A stretch of DNA of 64,000 nucleotides from Gigaspora margarita (lineage: Eukaryota; Glomeromycota; Glomeromycetes; Diversisporales; Gigasporaceae), in NCBI GenBank assembly GCA_009809945.1, contig WTPW01000632.1, positions 222,462 to 286,461 on the forward strand, in the 5' to 3' direction. The translations under genes were made by a program, and so were the position numbers. The notes beneath the pieces are model-generated. The model was not told where the DNA came from, searched no databases, and saw only the letters and a program-made list of their open reading frames with translations. Numbering within the stretch: the first letter of the stretch is position 1; every line of letters starts with the position of its first letter. Shown piece by piece: positions 33,699 to 45,389 of this stretch.

Positions 33699-36390
33699 TC
33701 ACTAACTCTAATGAAAAGAAAAAACATTAGCAAGAACCGTTTGAAAATTGAATCATCCTGAAACGAATTTTGAAGCTACTTATGTGAAATTTGAAAGGTA
33801 TATAAAGGAAGATCCCACGAAACTTTTTCTACTAAGCATATCATAGTAGAGAAATGTATTGCCGAAGCAACACACCTGTCTAAATATCGAAGAACATAAA
33901 CATTTGAAGTGAAAGCCTAAGTGTTTGCATTGTGACAAACAGCTTCAAGCAGGATAGAGTACTAGTGAATGAATTTTGATTTTGGACAATACATATCTAG
34001 GGTAGTTCAACATCACTTTCTGCATACATATCACCTTCCTATTGAAAAGAAAGAAGATCCTTGTGAAATTTGTTATCCTTTTACAATTGCTATATCTACA
34101 TCTTTTCAAATTTTGCTAGTTGGTATAAAAAAATATTTCCTGTTGTTAACTTTTCTGGAAAATCATTAGAATATTTTAATAACCTTGAACTTATTTACAA
34201 AGAATTTAACTTACCTTAACACAAAAATACCATCTTTAAATTAATCTATAGTATTAAATACCAAAATTCCCCTAGCAACATAATTGATATTATCTATCTT
34301 ATTGTATTTACTGCCATATATACTAATTATTTTGAAAGAACCCTTTAAATTTAACAGAAGAAGAGCTTGCTAATAGGGAACCTATTGAGGATATTTTTCA
34401 ACAAATTACTCCTGGAATGCCCTATTTCCAATATGCATCAACCTTAATTCATAACCCACTTTTTGAATTATCTTATTTTGGTGTTAATCTTTCTACTTTA
34501 AATCTTACTTTCAATTCCTCTTTACCCACATCAAAATCTACTGCAAAACCTTTGGTAAAAACGTTAACTATGACATCCAATGACGAGATTCTGAACTATC
34601 TTAAAGCCAATACTACTGGCTCTATTTTACTTAGAGTTGACCCTTTCTTGGGAGATGGGACACAAGATCCTTATACCTGGATGGAAAGCTTTGAGCTGCA
34701 TCAGCAAACAAGTGCAATACTGCACAAAGAAGAGAAGTTTTACTGCTTTCCTACATGAAATAGCTAATGAATGGCAAAGCACGTTTTATGCTACCCAAAC
34801 TACTACTGGTACTCCAGATTACAATGATTTGTGAACAGAAATTACTGATGACTTCAAGCGAATCTTTTGTACTCAATGCTAGAAAAACAAGTGGTTAAAA
34901 GAGTTGGATACTATTAAACAAGGATCTGATAAACCTGTAGAAGCCTACTATAGCAGATTCAATCAGTTGATTAAAAGAAGTGAAATTACATGCTACCCAA
35001 ACTATTACTGGTACTCCAGAGTACAATGATTTGTGAACAGAAATTACTGATGACTTCAAGCGAATCTTTTGTACCCAATGCTAGAAAAACAAGTGGTTAA
35101 AAGAGTTGGATACTATTAAACAAGGATCTGATGAACCTGTAGAAGACTACTATAGCAGATTCAATCAGTTGATTAAAAGAAGTGAAATTACTAATGCTGC
35201 TCAGATTCTGTTCTATTTCAAAAAGGGGTTATATCCAGTGTTTAAAATTCAAAATTGGTTTTATGTTCTCAAAAAGAACATTTTTAATTTCTTAATGTTC
35301 TCAGTAAAATTTTAATGTTCTTTATATAGGGAAATTAAAATTTTTTTAATATTAAAAGAACTTTATGAATGTTCTCAAATAGAGAACATATTTTAATAAT
35401 TTATGTTCTCAAAAATTGTATAATGTTCTTTGAGAACACTGAGAACATTGAATTTTAAACACTGGTTATATCCAGACTTGCCCTCTATAATTTCTCTGCA
35501 TAGCCCAGGTGACTTGGAGGCAGTTCGCACTTTGGTGCAATATCATAAACAAGGTACAGATTTTGCTACCAATACTGAACCACAAAAGATCAATCCAACT
35601 AGTTATGAAAAAGATATTGAAAATTTGACCAAGCAAATGCAGCAAATGACTCTTAGTTATACCACCATTGCATCTGCTCTATCTGCCCAAACTGAGGCTA
35701 CTAAACCTCAAAAATTCCAACCAACTGCTCAATTTAGGCCTAACTGGAACCAAAGTTTACCAACTCAAAAAAACCAATTACAACTACTATATATGTGGAG
35801 AATATAAACATGCTTCTAGGGACTTTATGTCAGAAAGAAGAACCACTTATGAACAATAGAACCAAATAAATAAACCTCAATTCATAAAAAGAAGAAATAT
35901 TAACATGGTTGAAATTGAAGATGATAATGATGACTACTAGGAGGATGAAATTTATTTTATCCAACAACCTCAAGCTTCTCCCTATAGTACTAACTGCAAA
36001 AAACAACAAGAAAAGCAAAGGTTCTCTGAATCTAGAAAAGAAATGAACCTACGTAATAGAACAATTACTACTCCAAGAAATCCTAATCCAGAAACTGAAC
36101 CTATTGAAATTGATACCCCAATAAAAATTACAAAGCCTACAAGATGAACTTCTGTTATATGGTTACCATCTATTATTGATGAGCTTGAACTCTATAATAT
36201 TACTACTGACTTTTTAAATACCAAAGTAAGTATGACTATTGGACAAGCACTTCAACTGCCTACTCAACGAAAGAATTTGGCCTAGGCCCTAAAAAGAAAA
36301 ACTACAACTACTGAAACTAACAATGTCGAGCCTGAAAAGGACTGAAAAACTGTAGCAATAAGGTGTCATGTATGAATTAAAGGAAACCCT
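33699..36390 (+). pseudogene. Gypsy-B leader and gag remnant
   Basis: A capsid-type gag region starts near 34570 (MTSNDEILNYLKAN) and includes DPYTWMESFELHQQTS. A zinc-knuckle-like region lies near 35790-35840, followed by an acidic linker toward the protease. The region is broken and is also split by the hAT-type element at 35236-35464. The leader (33699-34400) holds short unassigned frames. Confidence 0.75.
35236..35464. mobile_element. hAT-type non-autonomous element in Gypsy-B gag (229 bp)
   Basis: Ends CAGTGTTTAAAATTCAA and its perfect inverse (17 bp). The octamer GTTATATC flanks both sides (35228-35235 and 35465-35472). The interior is made of ATGTTCTC/GAGAACAT repeats, the same motif as at the ends of the element at 23959-26964. 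Confidence 0.92.
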
Positions 36391-36760
36391 ATTGTAGCTA
36401 TACTTGATTCTGGTGCTGCAGTAAGCATAATTACCAGAAGATTGATGAAAAAATTAAGACTACAACCTGATTGAGACTCCAAAACTATTGTAATTACAGC
36501 AAATAGGAATAGAGCAAAGGCTCTAAGAATCATTGATAATGTTAAAATTGCCTTGCAGAATATTGCTATCCCTATCAATCTACAAGTAATCGAATCATCT
36601 GATGAGACCCTTTTGTTAGAAACTGATTGGTTTAACAAATCCTGAGCTAAACTTGATTTTGGTGCTCATACTCTACAAATTTGTTATCTTGGAAAGCAAG
36701 CAACTATTAATACTACTCATGTCACTATATCCAAACTAGCTGAAATTAGTGATGAGTTTG
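36391..36760 (+). pseudogene. Gypsy-B aspartic protease remnant
   Basis: AILDSGAAVSIITRRLMKKL at about 36395-36455 is the retropepsin active-site block (DSGA). A flap and C-terminal block follow (ESSDETLLLETDWF near 36590-36635). The Gypsy-A protease at 44930-44320 is clearly related (DSGAAVS). Confidence 0.85.
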
Positions 36761-37089
36761 AGAATAATGATTGGATTGATGAACTAGAGGATGAGGAGGA
36801 AAAAACCTTTTTGTCTAAAGAAGCTTATCTTTCTGATAATAGTTCCACTACCTCCTTCAATAGCTTTTCTGAAGAGGAACTATATAAAAATCCTTGGAAA
36901 GATCTTATCAATGAAAAGAATCCTGCCACCTACCTAACAGGAGTCATGACTGTTGAAATAGAAAAAGACTCTGTTGCTCCTAATATGAGTGAGAATCTGA
37001 CTAACAATGAAATTATAAAAGCAAATGAAATATTAATGAGCAATTGAAATATATTTGTAAAAAATATATCTGAAGAAGGTCAAACAATA

Positions 37090-37860
37090 GAGCTAGGATG
37101 AACCAATATTGTCTGTCACCAGATTGATACTGAAAGGGCCAAGCCTATTAAACAAAGAGCATATCGGGTTGCTCCTGATGAGCAAAGCTTTCTTGAAAGT
37201 AAAATTCGTGCTATGGAAAAGAGAGGAGTTATTCAAGAATCTGTTAGTCCTTGGTCGTCTCCTGTCATACTTGTACCTAAAAAAGGAGAAAAGAAAAGAA
37301 TCTGTATTAACTACAGAAAACTTAATGCTGTTACTAAAAAGGATGTTTATCCTTTGCCCAATATTGATGAAATCCTAACTGTATTTGAAGAAGCCCAATG
37401 GTTTACAAGCCTTGATCTGGCAAGCAGCTATTGGCAAGTAGCTGTGCAAGAAGAAGACAAAAAGAAAACTGCATTTATTACCAAGTTCGAATCTATAAAT
37501 TTAATGTTATGCTCTTTGGACTCTGTAATGCCCCTGCCATATTCCAAAGGTTAATGGATCAATTACTTCGCCCTTTCATAAATCAATTTGTAGTTGTATA
37601 TCTAGATGAGATTACTATCTATTCAAAGATTTTTAAAAAACATATCTACCACCTCCAAACCATTTTTAATATACTGAGAGAGGCAAACCTTAAACTTAAC
37701 TTGGAAAAATATTTCTTTTTCCTAAAACAAATTAAGTTTTTAGGACATATTGTAAGCAGGGAAGGAATTGTACCTAATGAAGAAAAAATTAAAAAAATTA
37801 AAAAGTTTTCTATTTCTACTATATATGTCATATAAGAAGCTTCTTGGGATTAGCATCCTA
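37090..37860 (+). pseudogene. Gypsy-B reverse transcriptase remnant
   Basis: Conserved blocks are seen in order: KRGVIQESVSPWSSPVILVP, KKRICINYRKLNAVT, FTSLDLASSYWQVAV, then FGLCNAPAIFQRLMD and VVVYLDEITIYSK. This is Ty3/Gypsy-type reverse transcriptase. It is broken. Confidence 0.9.
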
Positions 37861-38410
37861 TTATAAAAAATTTATTAAAGGATTTTCTAAAATTGCCAAA
37901 ACTTTGAACCAGTTATAACAAAAAGATGAACCCTATATTTGGACTGCCACCCAAAATGAAGCCTTCAATACTCTAAAAGAACATTTAATTTCTGCACCAA
38001 TTTTTCGCTATCCTAACTTCAAGGAACCCTTCTATACCTATACAGATGCATCTAATTCAGAAATAGGAGCAATGCTTGCTTAAATAGATATTAGTAAGAA
38101 AGAATATATAGTTGCTTATACTAGCAGAAGTTTAACAAAAGCAGAATGTAACTACTAAACCAATGAATTGGAATGCCTTGCAGTTGTTTGGGCTGTTGAG
38201 CATTTCCACTAATACTTGGGAGCCAAGTTGTTTTATTTAGTAACTGATCATGCAGCTCTGAAATGGTTAAGAACTACTGCCTTGAAAGGAAAACATGCTC
38301 AGTGGATTATGAGGCTTGAGCCATATAATTTCACTATTATACATCACTTTGGAAGAAAGCATACCAATGCTGATACACTTTTTCGAATGTATGAGGAAGA
38401 TGTTAATATG
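37861..38410 (+). pseudogene. Gypsy-B RNase H remnant
   Basis: Recognisable blocks are YTDASNSEIGAMLA near 38040 and LVTDHAALKWLRTTALKGKH near 38237-38296. The order after reverse transcriptase is as usual for Ty3/Gypsy. It is broken. Confidence 0.85.
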
Positions 38411-40320
38411 ATGGACATTGAAGAAGAAGACCTGCCTACAGAACAAGAAGCATTCCAAGCTGCAATGCAAAAGCATACTGCTACTTCAAAAGAAGAAGCA
38501 ATACAAATAGAAAGCACAAGCTCTTGGAGAATTTACCACTCCCACCATTTGAAGCAATGAATTACCTGTTGTAAAGCCAACTTTCTTGGAGATTATATCC
38601 ATAACAAAGTATGAAAAACAATGAAATCCCAACTCTCTTAATTGCTGAATATAATTTGAAACCATGTTAGAACTTTCAATATACTTCTGATGGGTTTACC
38701 TTTGATAATATTTCAAAGTATAATTGGAGCTATATTGAGTTTTTAAGTACTAAATTTGGAGCTAAAGAAAAGGAAAAGAGTAAACATATACTTAACTGGT
38801 GTGGTCCAGATGCACAATATTAGTGCTATATTGATCAAAAAGTTGGTGTAAGCAATGCTATACTGACTGTAGAATTTGGAATGCTCTAAAGCAAATATCT
38901 GTTCAAAAACTAGCTATTTGCTATGAAGAAACCTCTATACAAGAAGAGACTGAACCTATGGAGCTGTTTACTATCTCTATAAAGGAATCTAATGAAGATG
39001 AAGTCCATTCCCCTTGAAGATTTCTATTTAAACAATCTTTGGGATGATTTTGAATCTCTTCTAAAAGCAGAAGCCTACCCAATAACCTATACCCTATCCC
39101 ATAAAGAAATAGAGCTACTCTGTACATATGAAGTATATGAGGCAGATATTATTACTTTCTTTAACCAGCAAGGTAATCTAAATTTCAACAAGATGATGAA
39201 AACTCTGATGGCAGATTATACAAATTTGAGAAATATGAAGGTGCAAGAAAATGAAGACTTGGATATGATCAAGAGAAAAAACAAAATGAATTAAAACCTG
39301 AAGAAAAGGCCAACTTAGCAATTGTTAGATGGACATTACATGACAATCTATCTCCTACCCTTCTTGAAAGCATTTGACCCTATGAACAAATGATTTTTTC
39401 ATCAGAAGGAATACAATATGATAACCAGTTCTGTACCTGGTATTATATTGAACACATTAGTGAACGGTTCCATACCAAGGATAAAAGAAAAGCCTTACTA
39501 GAGATTGGAAAGGCCCTACTGCCCAATGCTAGTATGGGAATAAACTCTATAGCCCATGTGAAGAATGCCCTACTTGTTACATTGAACTATGACTCTGGGT
39601 AACAATTAAAAGCTATCCAGCAGAAGAAATAGTCAAGAGCTATTGGTCAACCCCTAATGAAGAAGAAGATATGAACCTGGAAGAGGAAGCAGCTGAATTT
39701 AATGACTGGTATCATAATACTGATAATTGGCCTATAGAAGAAACAATACCTGTAAGTAAGAATGGCCTGAATTGGTCACAGAATCTGAAACAGATATGTG
39801 GAATCTACCTGATCCATATACTTGAGAAACTTTTATGAATGAACCAGAACTGCTGCCTGCTGCAGTGCCTATACTTTTACCTTCTAACCCAGTTCCCTAG
39901 TAGTTACCTCTACTGAAAACTCCTAGTAAGACCTACATGCTTGAACATAATAATTATTTGGAACATTACCTTTGTAGCATTACTTGGTGGAAAGTTGTAA
40001 ACCCCACCACCTACTATCAATAACTTTCTTAGTCATAGTATTTAAATCTGACAATAATCACAATCCAGTCTAGATAGTTGGTGTCTTAGCATTTGTTAAA
40101 TTATTAGTTAGTCATTAGTATAGTTTTTTTTTATGTATATTTATCATGGATAGTATTCATTACCAATATTTAAAACATTAACTAGAAACTGCTCAAAACC
40201 CTGAAAACTTTAGCCCTATTCAAAAGACCCAATTAATTTCAAAAGCAATTATTATATAGTTGTTAATAATCAACTGTATAAAAGAGATAGTAAAAACAAG
40301 AATATCTTCTAAGAGTGATA
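38411..40320 (+). pseudogene. Gypsy-B RNase H-integrase spacer
   Basis: About 1.9 kb of coding-like, Glu- and Leu-rich sequence lies between RNase H and the integrase zinc region. A 100-codon open frame (38992-39294) and a 70-codon one (39390-39602) lie inside. No known domain is recognised. Most Ty3/Gypsy elements have a much shorter connection here. The Gypsy-A spacer is of similar length. Confidence 0.5.
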
Positions 40321-41410
40321 CAACAACATGAAGTAGAACCTATTCTCTACTTAATGCACAACCACCCAATTGGAGCCCATTTAGGAACAGACAAAATGTT
40401 CGATAAAATTAGAAACAAATATTACTGGCCCCAAATGTTTGAACATATTAAAAATTATGTTTAATTTTGTGATGATTGTCAAAAAAGCAGAAAATATTGT
40501 ACTTCTGGACCTTTGAAACCAATACCTATAGAAGCACCTTTTCATCGAATTGGAATCAACTATATTGGACCGCTTCCAGAAACTACTAAAAAGAACAAGT
40601 TCATTATTGTAGCTACTAACTATTTAACCAAATGGCCAGAAGCAAAAGCTGTACCAGCTGCCAATGCACAAGAAGCAGCCAATTTTATCTATGAAGATAT
40701 TATCTGTCAGTATGGGCCCTATATATTTGCTCTCTAACAGAGGAAGATATTTTCTAAATGAACTTGTATATACCTTGGTACAATGATTCCAAATTAAACA
40801 TCTTTTGTCTACACCTTACCATCCTCAAACGAATAGATTAGTTGAATGATTCAACAGGACACTTTGTGAATCCTTAGCAAAACTTGTCACCAAAGACCAA
40901 AAATGGGATACCTTAATTCCTTCTGTGCTATTTGCCTACTATACTACAAAACAGGCAACCACTAAATTTACTCCTTTCTATCTAATCTATGGAATAGAGG
41001 CTAAGTTTTCTATTTTTACACAAGAAACAATAATTGAAGAAAACATACTAGACAGGTTAGTTAGAATAGTTGAAGAATTACCTAAGGCATATGCAAAAGC
41101 AAAAACAAACATTACCAAAGCCCAACAAAAACAAAAATTTTATTGAAATAAAAAGCATAAAAAGGTCTGGCGAATTTTTCAAGAAAATAAAATGGTATTG
41201 CTATATGATGCAGCAAGAGATAAACAGTATACAGGGAAATTACAACCAAAATGGCTAAGTCCCTATTTTATACACAAAAAAGTCGCCCCTGATGTGTATA
41301 AGTTATGCAAAATAGATGGACAAATTGTAGATACACCCTATAATGTATATCTACTAAAAAAGTACTACCATTGTCAATTGTGGCAACCACATGTTGTAAT
41401 ACAACAATAA
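40321..41410 (+). pseudogene. Gypsy-B integrase remnant
   Basis: A zinc region (HNHPIGAHLGTDKMFDKI then CDDCQKSRK, about 40360-40500) is followed by the catalytic core (PIPIEAPFHRIGINYIGPLP, then FIIVATNYLTKWPEAKAV) and a C-terminal region with LSPYFIHKKVAPDVYKL (about 41240-41305), resembling the GPY/F module. It is broken. Confidence 0.88.
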
Positions 41411-41464
41411 TACTGCAACATAAAGTGCCCAGCCCTTTCTCCTACGTATCTACCTCTACAAAAC

Positions 41465-41857
41465 ATGTCAGATCGATATCAAACTGTCCTTGCTGATATA
41501 CTTCATACTGAACCTCAATTTGTTCCAACTATACTATATCCTACTGACTCTAGTATGCCACTACTAACTAGAGTAACAAAAACATATACCAAATTATTAA
41601 GTATGGGATCCAGTAGAAGAAAAAGACAACTGGTATATGCTTACTATCTAGGAGAATTACTCCAAGAAGAACCAGAAACCCCTAAGAAGTTGAGAGCATG
41701 CAGGAGAAAAATAACTGCATATTATTATAAGGAAGTTATTAGAAATTATAATATTTTTAAAGACTTAGGAGTGCATCAGCTCCAAAGCATGACAAAAACA
41801 ACTCTAAGAATAATAAAAGAACTCCCAGAAGCAGAATATCAAGCCCTGGTGGATTAA
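41465..41857 (+). CDS. Extra 130-codon frame between integrase and 3' LTR of Gypsy-B
   Basis: An uninterrupted frame from ATG 41465 to TAA 41855-41857 encodes a predicted 130-residue, basic, helix-rich protein (start MSDRYQTVLADILHTE). It has a RRKRQ cluster near residue 56 and a C-terminal half rich in Lys, Leu and Tyr. It begins about 55 bases after the integrase region ends and stops 35 bases before the LTR. It has no membrane segment or signal peptide. I do not recognise the family. Extra 3' frames occur in some Ty3/Gypsy lineages; whether this one is translated is unknown. Confidence 0.5.
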   Translation: MSDRYQTVLADILHTEPQFVPTILYPTDSSMPLLTRVTKTYTKLLSMGSSRRKRQLVYAYYLGELLQEEPETPKKLRACRRKITAYYYKEVIRNYNIFKDLGVHQLQSMTKTTLRIIKELPEAEYQALVD

Positions 41858-41878
41858 TATTCGCAAGAGCTCATAATT

Positions 41879-41892
41879 AAGTGAAGGAGAGT
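41879..41892 (+). promoter_or_regulatory. Gypsy-B polypurine tract
   Basis: AAGTGAAGGAGAGT directly precedes the 3' LTR start at 41893. The position and purine content fit the plus-strand primer site of LTR retrotransposons. Confidence 0.65.
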
Positions 41893-42669
41893 TGTTAGAC
41901 CTATAAAATGCCTAAATGTATACCAGCAATAATTCTTGACCCCGTGATTAGAATTTGATCAAACTACTACTATCGTGACTGTCTTGATGCAAGTTTTCGA
42001 ATGGTCCAAAATCATCTTATTGGACCATTCTAGCCCACACTAGTTAAAACTGAATGATTGGTCTTTCTAATCAAACATACTGTGCCCAAATCTTATTGGT
42101 CAACTAATACTGCGCCACCCATAACACAGAATATCAGACATTTCAAGTAATTCTAGACATTTGGGACATAACAGTTTTAATGGTCATAATTAACATATCT
42201 AATATAGCTGATATTTAGGATATATCTAATATATTTATTATCATTATTATATTTATTATAGCCATTATATTTAGCATTAGTATATATCAAATATATCGAT
42301 TATATAGATTTCTTTATTTATTATTGTATTTATTTATATTAAACAAATATGTATAAATACTCAAAGTTTTTCCTTTGCTAAAAAGCAAAGTGAAGAATCT
42401 CTGGTTTATTGAATAAAATAGTAGTAAAGTAGTGTGTCTTTACTGAAATACATTTGATACAATTCTTAGTATCCTCATATACTATTGATTGTAGTCTCTT
42501 TCATAATTGCAAATCCCCTAAGCCTCTTTACAAAATACTGCCCAAATAACAGTATCCTTCCTGACCCTTGCATACCACAGTAATTAGTGTGAATTACATA
42601 AAGTGTCTCTCTGCATTAGTCGCTCTAGTTTCTAGCATTTCTCTAAAGAGGTAGAAATCTAGATTGATA
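41893..42669 (+). repeat. 3' LTR of Gypsy-B
   Basis: It runs from TGTTAGACC to ATCTAGATTGATA (777 bp) with no nested insertions, and so serves as the empty-site reference for those in the 5' LTR. Confidence 0.9.
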
Positions 42670-42689
42670 CTGTATCTAATTATTCTCTT

Positions 42690-43990
42690 AAGGGTCACAA
42701 AAAGCAATATTTTGCATACTATCACAATATTTCACAATATTTCACAAAATTTTTAAAATTTTTAAAAAAATAAATAAACAAGATACATATTCATATAATT
42801 ATGCTTTTGCAAATTTTTGAACATTTTCACAGGTTTTCGCATTGTTTCGCAATTTAATATAAAATTTTATATTTTTTATTTATTATTATACATTATATAT
42901 TTTAAATTTATTTTAAATTAAATATACATTTTTTTCAATATTACATATTTTATTATATATTATTATACAAAAAAAATAAAAAAAATGACAAAAAAAATAA
43001 ACGCAAAAAAATAAAAAAACAAAAATAAAAAAAAATAGTATTTAAAATACTTTCACACTTTGTCACATATAATCCCATAAAAAACTAGTCCTATATGCTT
43101 ATTTTCGCTCACTCTCAGTTAGCTATTATTTGCTTCTTTGTTTTAACTATCATTTGACTTTGCTATTTTTTTGTTTTGGTGGGTTCTTAAAGTTGGTGTT
43201 CTTGTAAAGTGCCAGAAAAGTTAGATTGTTTTTCTGCAAAGTGCTAAAGAAGTCAGAAATATAAAATAAAAATTAAAAAATAAGTAAAAAAAACAAATAA
43301 AAAAAACTGAATAAAAAAAATAAAGAAAGCTCCAAATCTCCATTTCTCTGACAATTCAGAAATTGCTAAAAGCCAAGTTAATGTTTGCAAAATGGCGAAA
43401 AAGTCTGGGTTGGTTTTCTTCAAAGTGCTAAGAAGTAAGTGTTGTGTTCTCACAAAGTGCCAAAATAAAATAAATTAATAAAAAAAATTTAAAAAAAAAG
43501 AACAAAAACAAAAAAACAAATGTCAAATGAAAGCAAAACTTGTGAAAACTTGTGAAAACTTGCAGAAACTTGTGGAAACTTGTGCCCAACTAAATCATTT
43601 CTCTAAAGATCATTCTTGGAAATTTAGAAATTGTTGTTGATGTTCTTGCAAAGTGTCAAAAATCTGAGTTGGCTTGCAAAGTCAACTTGGTGTTCTTGCA
43701 AAGTGCTGAAAATTTGTTGGTTTTCTTGCAAAGAGTGGTGTTCTTGTAAAGTATGAAAAAAATAAATAAATAAAAAAAAACAAAATGAAAAACAAAAACA
43801 AAACAAAACTAAAAAAACAATATAAACAAAGCGAAAGAAAAAAAACAAAATGAAACCAAAAAAACAATGTAGAAGATCTAATTTATAAACAAAAGATCTA
43901 ATCTGATCTTGTAATGCAAAATTTGTAGAATAATTTTGATAGATCATACAAATTTTTGAAGTATTTCAAAAATATAGTCAAGTGTGCCCT
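42690..43990. repeat. Strand-biased dispersed repeat, copy A
   Basis: Imperfect repeats of a GTTCTTGCAAAGTGC motif alternate with A-rich tracts (AAAAACAAAAACAAAAAAAC). The reverse complement occurs at 52340-53600, with matching GATCTAATCTGATCTTGTA and CCCTTGGTATGA blocks near the ends. Open frames here are low-complexity (Phe- or Lys-rich) and not convincing genes. Confidence 0.6.
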
Positions 43991-44319
43991 TGGTATGAAC
44001 CAGGTTACAGATCTCCTGATCCAGTTTGGTTTCAAATGTCTAAAATATTTTGAAATTATTTTGAATTATTTCAAACCAAAATAGTTTGAAAAAATATTTC
44101 GAATCTACTTTCGAAATATTTTGAAAACTTTTTCAAAAATATTTTGAAACCTGAAATATTTCAAAATATATTGCGAAATATTTCAAAATATATTGTGTTA
44201 TACAAGGTCTTTCAAAAAAAGATTTTGCAAGTTCACAAAGATCTTTTGAAAGATTTTGGTACTATAAATTTGATAATGTTGCTTTTCTTTTTGTTCTTCG
44301 CTCAATACAACAACCTCTA

Positions 44320-44930
44320 CTAATTTCCCAATAATTTCTTTAGGGTCAGTTCAGTTTGGTTACTCATGTTTAGAGTATAAAGTTCTTCTATGGCCATTAA
44401 GTATATAGCTGGATTGTCTTTATCCATTACTGCCTCCTTAGCATAATAACTTTTGACCTCTTCAAAATCATTTTCTTTTTCATAGTTATTGAAGAAGTCT
44501 TTGTTATTATTGATTACATCTTGGGGTAGTTTGATTTTATCTTCTTTGACTTGGAATATGGGTATTTCTAAATTCTTTCCCAGGTACCGAATAAATAGCT
44601 TCTTTTTATCAAAATGGAGCTGGGCATGGACCCTTTGGAACCAATCAATTTCTAGCAGCAGCATTTCATCTAAATTCTCAATAACTTGGAAATCAGTAGG
44701 TACTATAACACTTTGTATGGCCAATTTTACACCTACTAATTTTTCTAGAGCCTGTTTACAGGTACTATTTGTAGTAATAACTACAGTAGTAGAGGGCTTA
44801 GTTATACCATATTTCTTGGCTAATTTTATGGATAATATGCTAACAGCAGCCCCAGAGTCTAATACAGCTAGTATAGGGTTATTCTTGACCCTAACATGGT
44901 ATTTGCTATAGAGGTCCTTTGCTCGAGATT
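44320..44930 (-). pseudogene. Gypsy-A aspartic protease remnant
   Basis: On the minus strand AVLDSGAAVS (about 44875-44850) is the retropepsin active-site block. It is followed by VIENLDEMLLLEIDWF and KKLFIRYLGKNLEIPIF in an open stretch 44724-44320. The downstream side is cut by the AT-rich insertion. Plus-strand frames over it are shadows. Confidence 0.85.
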
Positions 44931-45389
44931 ATTTTCAACCAGGTTAGTCTCAGTTGTAGAGATAATAGGGCGCTATAATGCCTGTGATAAATTCTGCTAC
45001 AGCTTATAACTTGTAATAGTTGACCATAAGTAGTATTGGCATGCTGACTCAACAGGTCCTCTGCAATATTATAAAGGGAATTAGGTCCACTATAGAGGGA
45101 CCTCTGCGCCTTCGAATCTGATTGGTGACTTCAACCTGGGTTGGTAGAAGGGTCGTAGTAGGTTCTAAAACAATTTCTTCCATTGTTATAGGTTGGTTAG
45201 ATGGAATATCTCGTTCTGGGTCAGATGCAACCCTCTTCCTTAACTTTTTATCCCAATTGTTATCAGATCCGGGTCTTTCACATCTTTTAACTACATATAT
45301 TTTTTGGTTACCACCATTTGTAACAATATTACACATATTAATATTTTTAGATTGGGCCTTATTTCTTTCTAGGGTAAGAAAAAATTTCT

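Larger units (their letters stand above)
31968..42669 (+). mobile_element. Gypsy-B: nested Ty3/Gypsy LTR retrotransposon
   Basis: Both LTRs start TGTTAGACCTATAAAATGCC. The order is 5' LTR, primer-binding site, gag, protease, reverse transcriptase, RNase H, long spacer, integrase, extra 3' frame, purine tract, 3' LTR. It is structurally complete but broken in several coding regions. In a 280-base comparison the LTRs differ at about 25 sites, four-fifths of them transitions, so it is moderately old yet younger than Gypsy-A. Four smaller elements have landed in it: 31994-32271, 32597-32782, 32795-33283 and 35236-35464. Confidence 0.9.
31745..44278. mobile_element. AT-rich foldback insertion in Gypsy-A that carries Gypsy-B
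   Basis: Gypsy-A coding sequence stops near 31740 and resumes near 44320. Between them, outside Gypsy-B, lie 31745-31967 and 42670-44278. Both are built from TTTCAAAATATTTTGAAA-type palindromic motifs, and the outer ends are similar when inverted (AAAATCTTTCAAAAG at both). The right part also holds the strand-biased repeat at 42690-43990. The exact ends and any target duplication are unresolved, so more than one insertion may be involved. Confidence 0.5.

Noticed and set aside
43624-43947. 107-codon Phe-rich minus-strand frame resembling membrane protein
   Set aside because: The hydrophobic run comes from A-rich low-complexity repeats on the plus strand, and the same pattern appears inverted at 52603-53436.
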